16,014 nucleotides of DNA from Clostridia bacterium (GTDB lineage Bacteria; Bacillota; Clostridia; Oscillospirales; CAG-272): the NCBI GenBank assembly GCA_900753285.1, contig CAADYN010000063.1:1-16014 (forward strand). Reading direction: 5' to 3'. The notes below the pieces were generated by a model that was not told where the DNA came from, searched no databases, and worked only from the letters and a program-made list of their open reading frames with translations. Positions within the stretch are counted from its first letter, which is position 1. Every line of letters begins with the position of its first letter. A program made the position numbers and the translations under genes. This document shows positions 13,829-16,014 of this stretch, piece after piece.

Positions 13829-15775
13829 TCAGTTTAAAACAGCGGCAGTGACAGCCGGAATTTCCGCGGAGCTTTTCCTCGGCTTGTCCTCGCATGAGAC
13901 TGTGCTTGCGTGAGCTGCGGCGGGACGCTTGAACGTTGGAACTATCTCGGCGAGCTTTTTCTCCACTGCAATGGGATCTCCTTCGTCCGCAATGTCGCGC
14001 AGCTCTGTAAGCTGATTTTCAAAGCGGTTGTAGTCCATGTGGATGGTCTGACCGATGTAGATTTTCTCGTTCATGGTCTTCTGCTTGCCCTCTTCGTCCA
14101 TGAGCAGCTCCTCGTACAGCTTTTCTCCGGGTCTGAGTCCGATGTAGCGGATGTTTATGTCTTTTCCGAGAGTTAAGCCGGCGAGGCGTATCATGTTTTT
14201 CGCGAGGTCGTCTATCTTCACGGGTTCGCCCATGTCAAGGATGAAAATCTCTCCGCCCTTAGCCATAGCTCCCGCGGTAAGAACGAGCTGGCTTGCTTCG
14301 GATATCGTCATAAAGTAGCGGATTATCTCGGGGTCGGTAACGGTAACGTCGTGGCGGGCTTCGATCTGCTTCTTGAACAGCGGAATTACGGAGCCGTTTG
14401 AGCCGAGCACGTTGCCGAATCTGACTGCCGTGAACGTTGTATCCTTCGAGAGAGTGTTCGCGTACTGTATTATCATCTCGCACACACGCTTTGTCGCGCC
14501 CATGATGTTCGTAGGATTCACGGCTTTGTCGGTGGAGATGAGCACCATTCTGCCGACCTTGTTCTTGATAGCGGCGCGAGCGGTGTTCATCGTACCGAAA
14601 ACGTTGTTCTTCACCGCTTCATCGGGTACAGTCTCCATGAGGGGAACGTGCTTGTGAGCGGCGGCGTGGACTACGATATCCGGCTTTTCCGCGGCGAAGA
14701 TGGAGTTTATCTTCCTGTAGTCGCAGACTGTCGTGATGTAAACCTCAAGCTTTAACTTGTCTCCGTACTTTCCGATAAGCTCCTGCTGAATGGAGTAGGC
14801 GTTGTTTTCGTAAACGTCGATGAGCACGAGCTTTTTCGGGTTGTTCGCGGCAACCTGACGGCATATTTCCGAGCCGATGGAGCCGCCGCCGCCCGTTATC
14901 AGCACGGTTTTGCTATTCACGAAATTGTATATTTTTTCATCCGCGATTTTGACGGGCTCGCGTCCGAGAAGCTCCTCCGGAGTGATGTCGCGGAGACTTC
15001 CCATGAGGCTTTTCCGGTTTCCTATCTCGGGGACTATCGGGAGGGTCTTCACCGCGCACGAGGTCTTGAGACATTCGCTTAAAATCTGCGAGCGGCGTTC
15101 GTTTTTGATTGAGGGGATGGCTATGTAAATGAGGTCGATCGCGTTATTTTCGCAGACCGACTGAATGTCAGCGACCGTGCCGAGAACGGGAATGCCGCCG
15201 ATTTTTCTGCCGATTTTCTCGTAGTCGTCGTCGATGAAGCCCACGGGAAGGAGCGGACATTCGCGCGCCAGCATTAATTCGTCAAGCATTCGCGAGCCTG
15301 CGTTTCCCGCGCCGACGATGAGCAGTCTTTTCGCGTTGTCAGCGTAGCCCGCGTCACGGTTCATCATGATTAAACGGTAGAAAATGCGTGAGAAAGTCAC
15401 TCCGCAGGCACACAAAACGAGCGCAAAGAAGCTGTAGAGGTGGGAGATGTACACATGCAGCGCAAGGATGGAGAGCGCAAGCGCGAATATGCCGGAGAGG
15501 ACGGAGACGCAGAAGATGTGCATATAGTCCTTCTCGGAGGAATATCTCCAGATGACGGAGTTGACGCCGAAGAGAGCCGAGAACAGGGTGTACGACGCGG
15601 CGGAGAACACGGCTTCAAGCAGGAGATGGGGAATGCTGAACGGGATGTCCTTCCATAGGTATATGATAAGACATACGGCGCAGTAGACAGCGGCAGTGAC
15701 GGCAAAATCGATAGCGAAAAGCAGGAGCCGTCTGCCGAGCGGTTTTACAATTTTATTAATTTTCTTCGTGGGCAT
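13829..15775 (-). CDS. CapD-like membrane nucleotide-sugar 4,6-dehydratase/epimerase
   Basis: A 648-aa protein of the CapD/PglF/FlaA1-type membrane group. Four N-terminal helices (~17-40, 50-70, 86-108, 113-135) precede a first nucleotide-binding domain (LLIVGAGNAGSRM, 151-163) and a second, catalytic short-chain-dehydrogenase domain (VLITGGGGSIGSEICRQ, 291-307). The catalytic region reads STDKAVNPTNIMGATKR (414-430) with Met425 and Lys429 in place of Tyr-x-x-x-Lys, normal for UDP-GlcNAc 4,6-dehydratases of this group. It would make the 4-keto-6-deoxy sugar that starts a diamino or deoxy sugar of the polymer. It is the first gene of the operon. The ATG is fixed by an in-frame TAA 15 nt upstream, yet no good ribosome binding site lies close; GAGG is ~20 nt away. 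The C-terminal ~40 residues are a polar extension. Confidence 0.93.
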   Translation of the reverse strand: MPTKKINKIVKPLGRRLLLFAIDFAVTAAVYCAVCLIIYLWKDIPFSIPHLLLEAVFSAASYTLFSALFGVNSVIWRYSSEKDYMHIFCVSVLSGIFALALSILALHVYISHLYSFFALVLCACGVTFSRIFYRLIMMNRDAGYADNAKRLLIVGAGNAGSRMLDELMLARECPLLPVGFIDDDYEKIGRKIGGIPVLGTVADIQSVCENNAIDLIYIAIPSIKNERRSQILSECLKTSCAVKTLPIVPEIGNRKSLMGSLRDITPEELLGREPVKIADEKIYNFVNSKTVLITGGGGSIGSEICRQVAANNPKKLVLIDVYENNAYSIQQELIGKYGDKLKLEVYITTVCDYRKINSIFAAEKPDIVVHAAAHKHVPLMETVPDEAVKNNVFGTMNTARAAIKNKVGRMVLISTDKAVNPTNIMGATKRVCEMIIQYANTLSKDTTFTAVRFGNVLGSNGSVIPLFKKQIEARHDVTVTDPEIIRYFMTISEASQLVLTAGAMAKGGEIFILDMGEPVKIDDLAKNMIRLAGLTLGKDINIRYIGLRPGEKLYEELLMDEEGKQKTMNEKIYIGQTIHMDYNRFENQLTELRDIADEGDPIAVEKKLAEIVPTFKRPAAAHASTVSCEDKPRKSSAEIPAVTAAVLN

Positions 15776-15836
15776 AGTAAATATTTGTTAACAAACCTCG
15801 CAGTCAAAAAAGCAATCATGAACAATACTTAAAGAG

Positions 15837-15865
15837 ATTTTACCACAAAAGCCGTCATGTGTCAA
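15837..15865 (-). promoter_or_regulatory. sigma-A promoter of the polysaccharide operon
   Basis: On the - strand a perfect TTGACA (15865-15860) and TAAAAT (15842-15837) are separated by exactly 17 nt. Transcription would begin near 15830, giving an AT-rich leader of about 55 nt before the CapD-like ATG at 15775. No other promoter as good is seen within the operon. The remaining right edge (15866-16014) is AT-rich and non-coding apart from one doubtful short frame described under findings. Confidence 0.88.
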
Positions 15866-16014
15866 TGGCTGAGATGTCATTTTTATAGGAGGAATAATTG
15901 AAAAAAACAGCAAAATTATGCCGAAAAGTGTGTATAATTGTTATGGTACAATAGATAAGTAACAACGACAGAATGGAAAAGACAACTCAAAAATGGTAAA
16001 ATGTAAGCGACCAA

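Noticed and set aside
15898..15952. + strand promoter for a gene beyond the right edge (TATAAT at 15933, TACAAT at 15947)
   Set aside because: Neither -10-like box has a recognisable -35 box at 16-18 nt, and no downstream gene is visible in the window.

Overview
The window looks like chromosomal DNA from a Gram-positive member of class Clostridia, probably an uncultured Oscillospirales/Ruminococcaceae-type gut bacterium. The support is: roughly balanced base composition, AGGAGG-type ribosome binding sites, sigma-A promoters, U-tract terminators, a thiamine-riboswitch-controlled ECF transporter subunit, a solute-binding lipoprotein with a DxNGDGxxDxND loop, and a CpsB/BY-kinase/LCP polysaccharide control set typical of Firmicutes. 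I see no tRNA, rRNA, CRISPR array, insertion sequence or phage gene. The lineage is an inference.

Left part (1-4761): the 3' end of an SGNH-hydrolase-like protein with a BspA-type leucine-rich tail runs off the left edge. An extracellular sugar-binding lipoprotein (ABC family 1) follows on the + strand. A Gfo/Idh/MocA oxidoreductase lacking the usual EKP lysine is on the - strand, divergent from an AraC-type regulator. The 154-bp divergent spacer carries a perfect 13-bp inverted repeat with mirrored TATAAT boxes. These genes look like a small carbohydrate-use neighbourhood.

Middle part (4772-7397): a thiamine transporter S-component gene (thiT, - strand) is preceded by a consensus promoter, a TPP riboswitch and an attenuator hairpin, which together support the identification. 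Next comes an XRE-type regulator with four predicted membrane helices. It is divergent from a small stand-alone SGNH/GDSL hydrolase, and the spacer between them is crowded with GTAG/CTAC inverted repeats that look like operators.

Right part (7405-15775): one seven-gene operon on the - strand runs from a TTGACA-17-TAAAAT promoter at 15837-15865 to a bidirectional terminator at 7347-7397. In transcription order it encodes a membrane-bound CapD-like nucleotide-sugar dehydratase/epimerase, a CpsB-type PHP tyrosine phosphatase, a membrane-anchored protein with three Ig-like (DUF5011-like) domains, two tandem Wzz/BY-kinase fusion proteins with tyrosine-rich tails, a small S24/S26-type Ser/His peptidase with no membrane helix, and an LCP-family attachment enzyme. 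Genes overlap by 4 nt or sit within 23 nt, except for a 97-nt gap after cpsB. The set resembles a control-and-anchoring module for an exopolysaccharide or capsule, but no glycosyltransferase, flippase or polymerase is present in the window. The duplicated kinase, the cytosolic-looking peptidase and the Ig-like protein are the most unusual parts.
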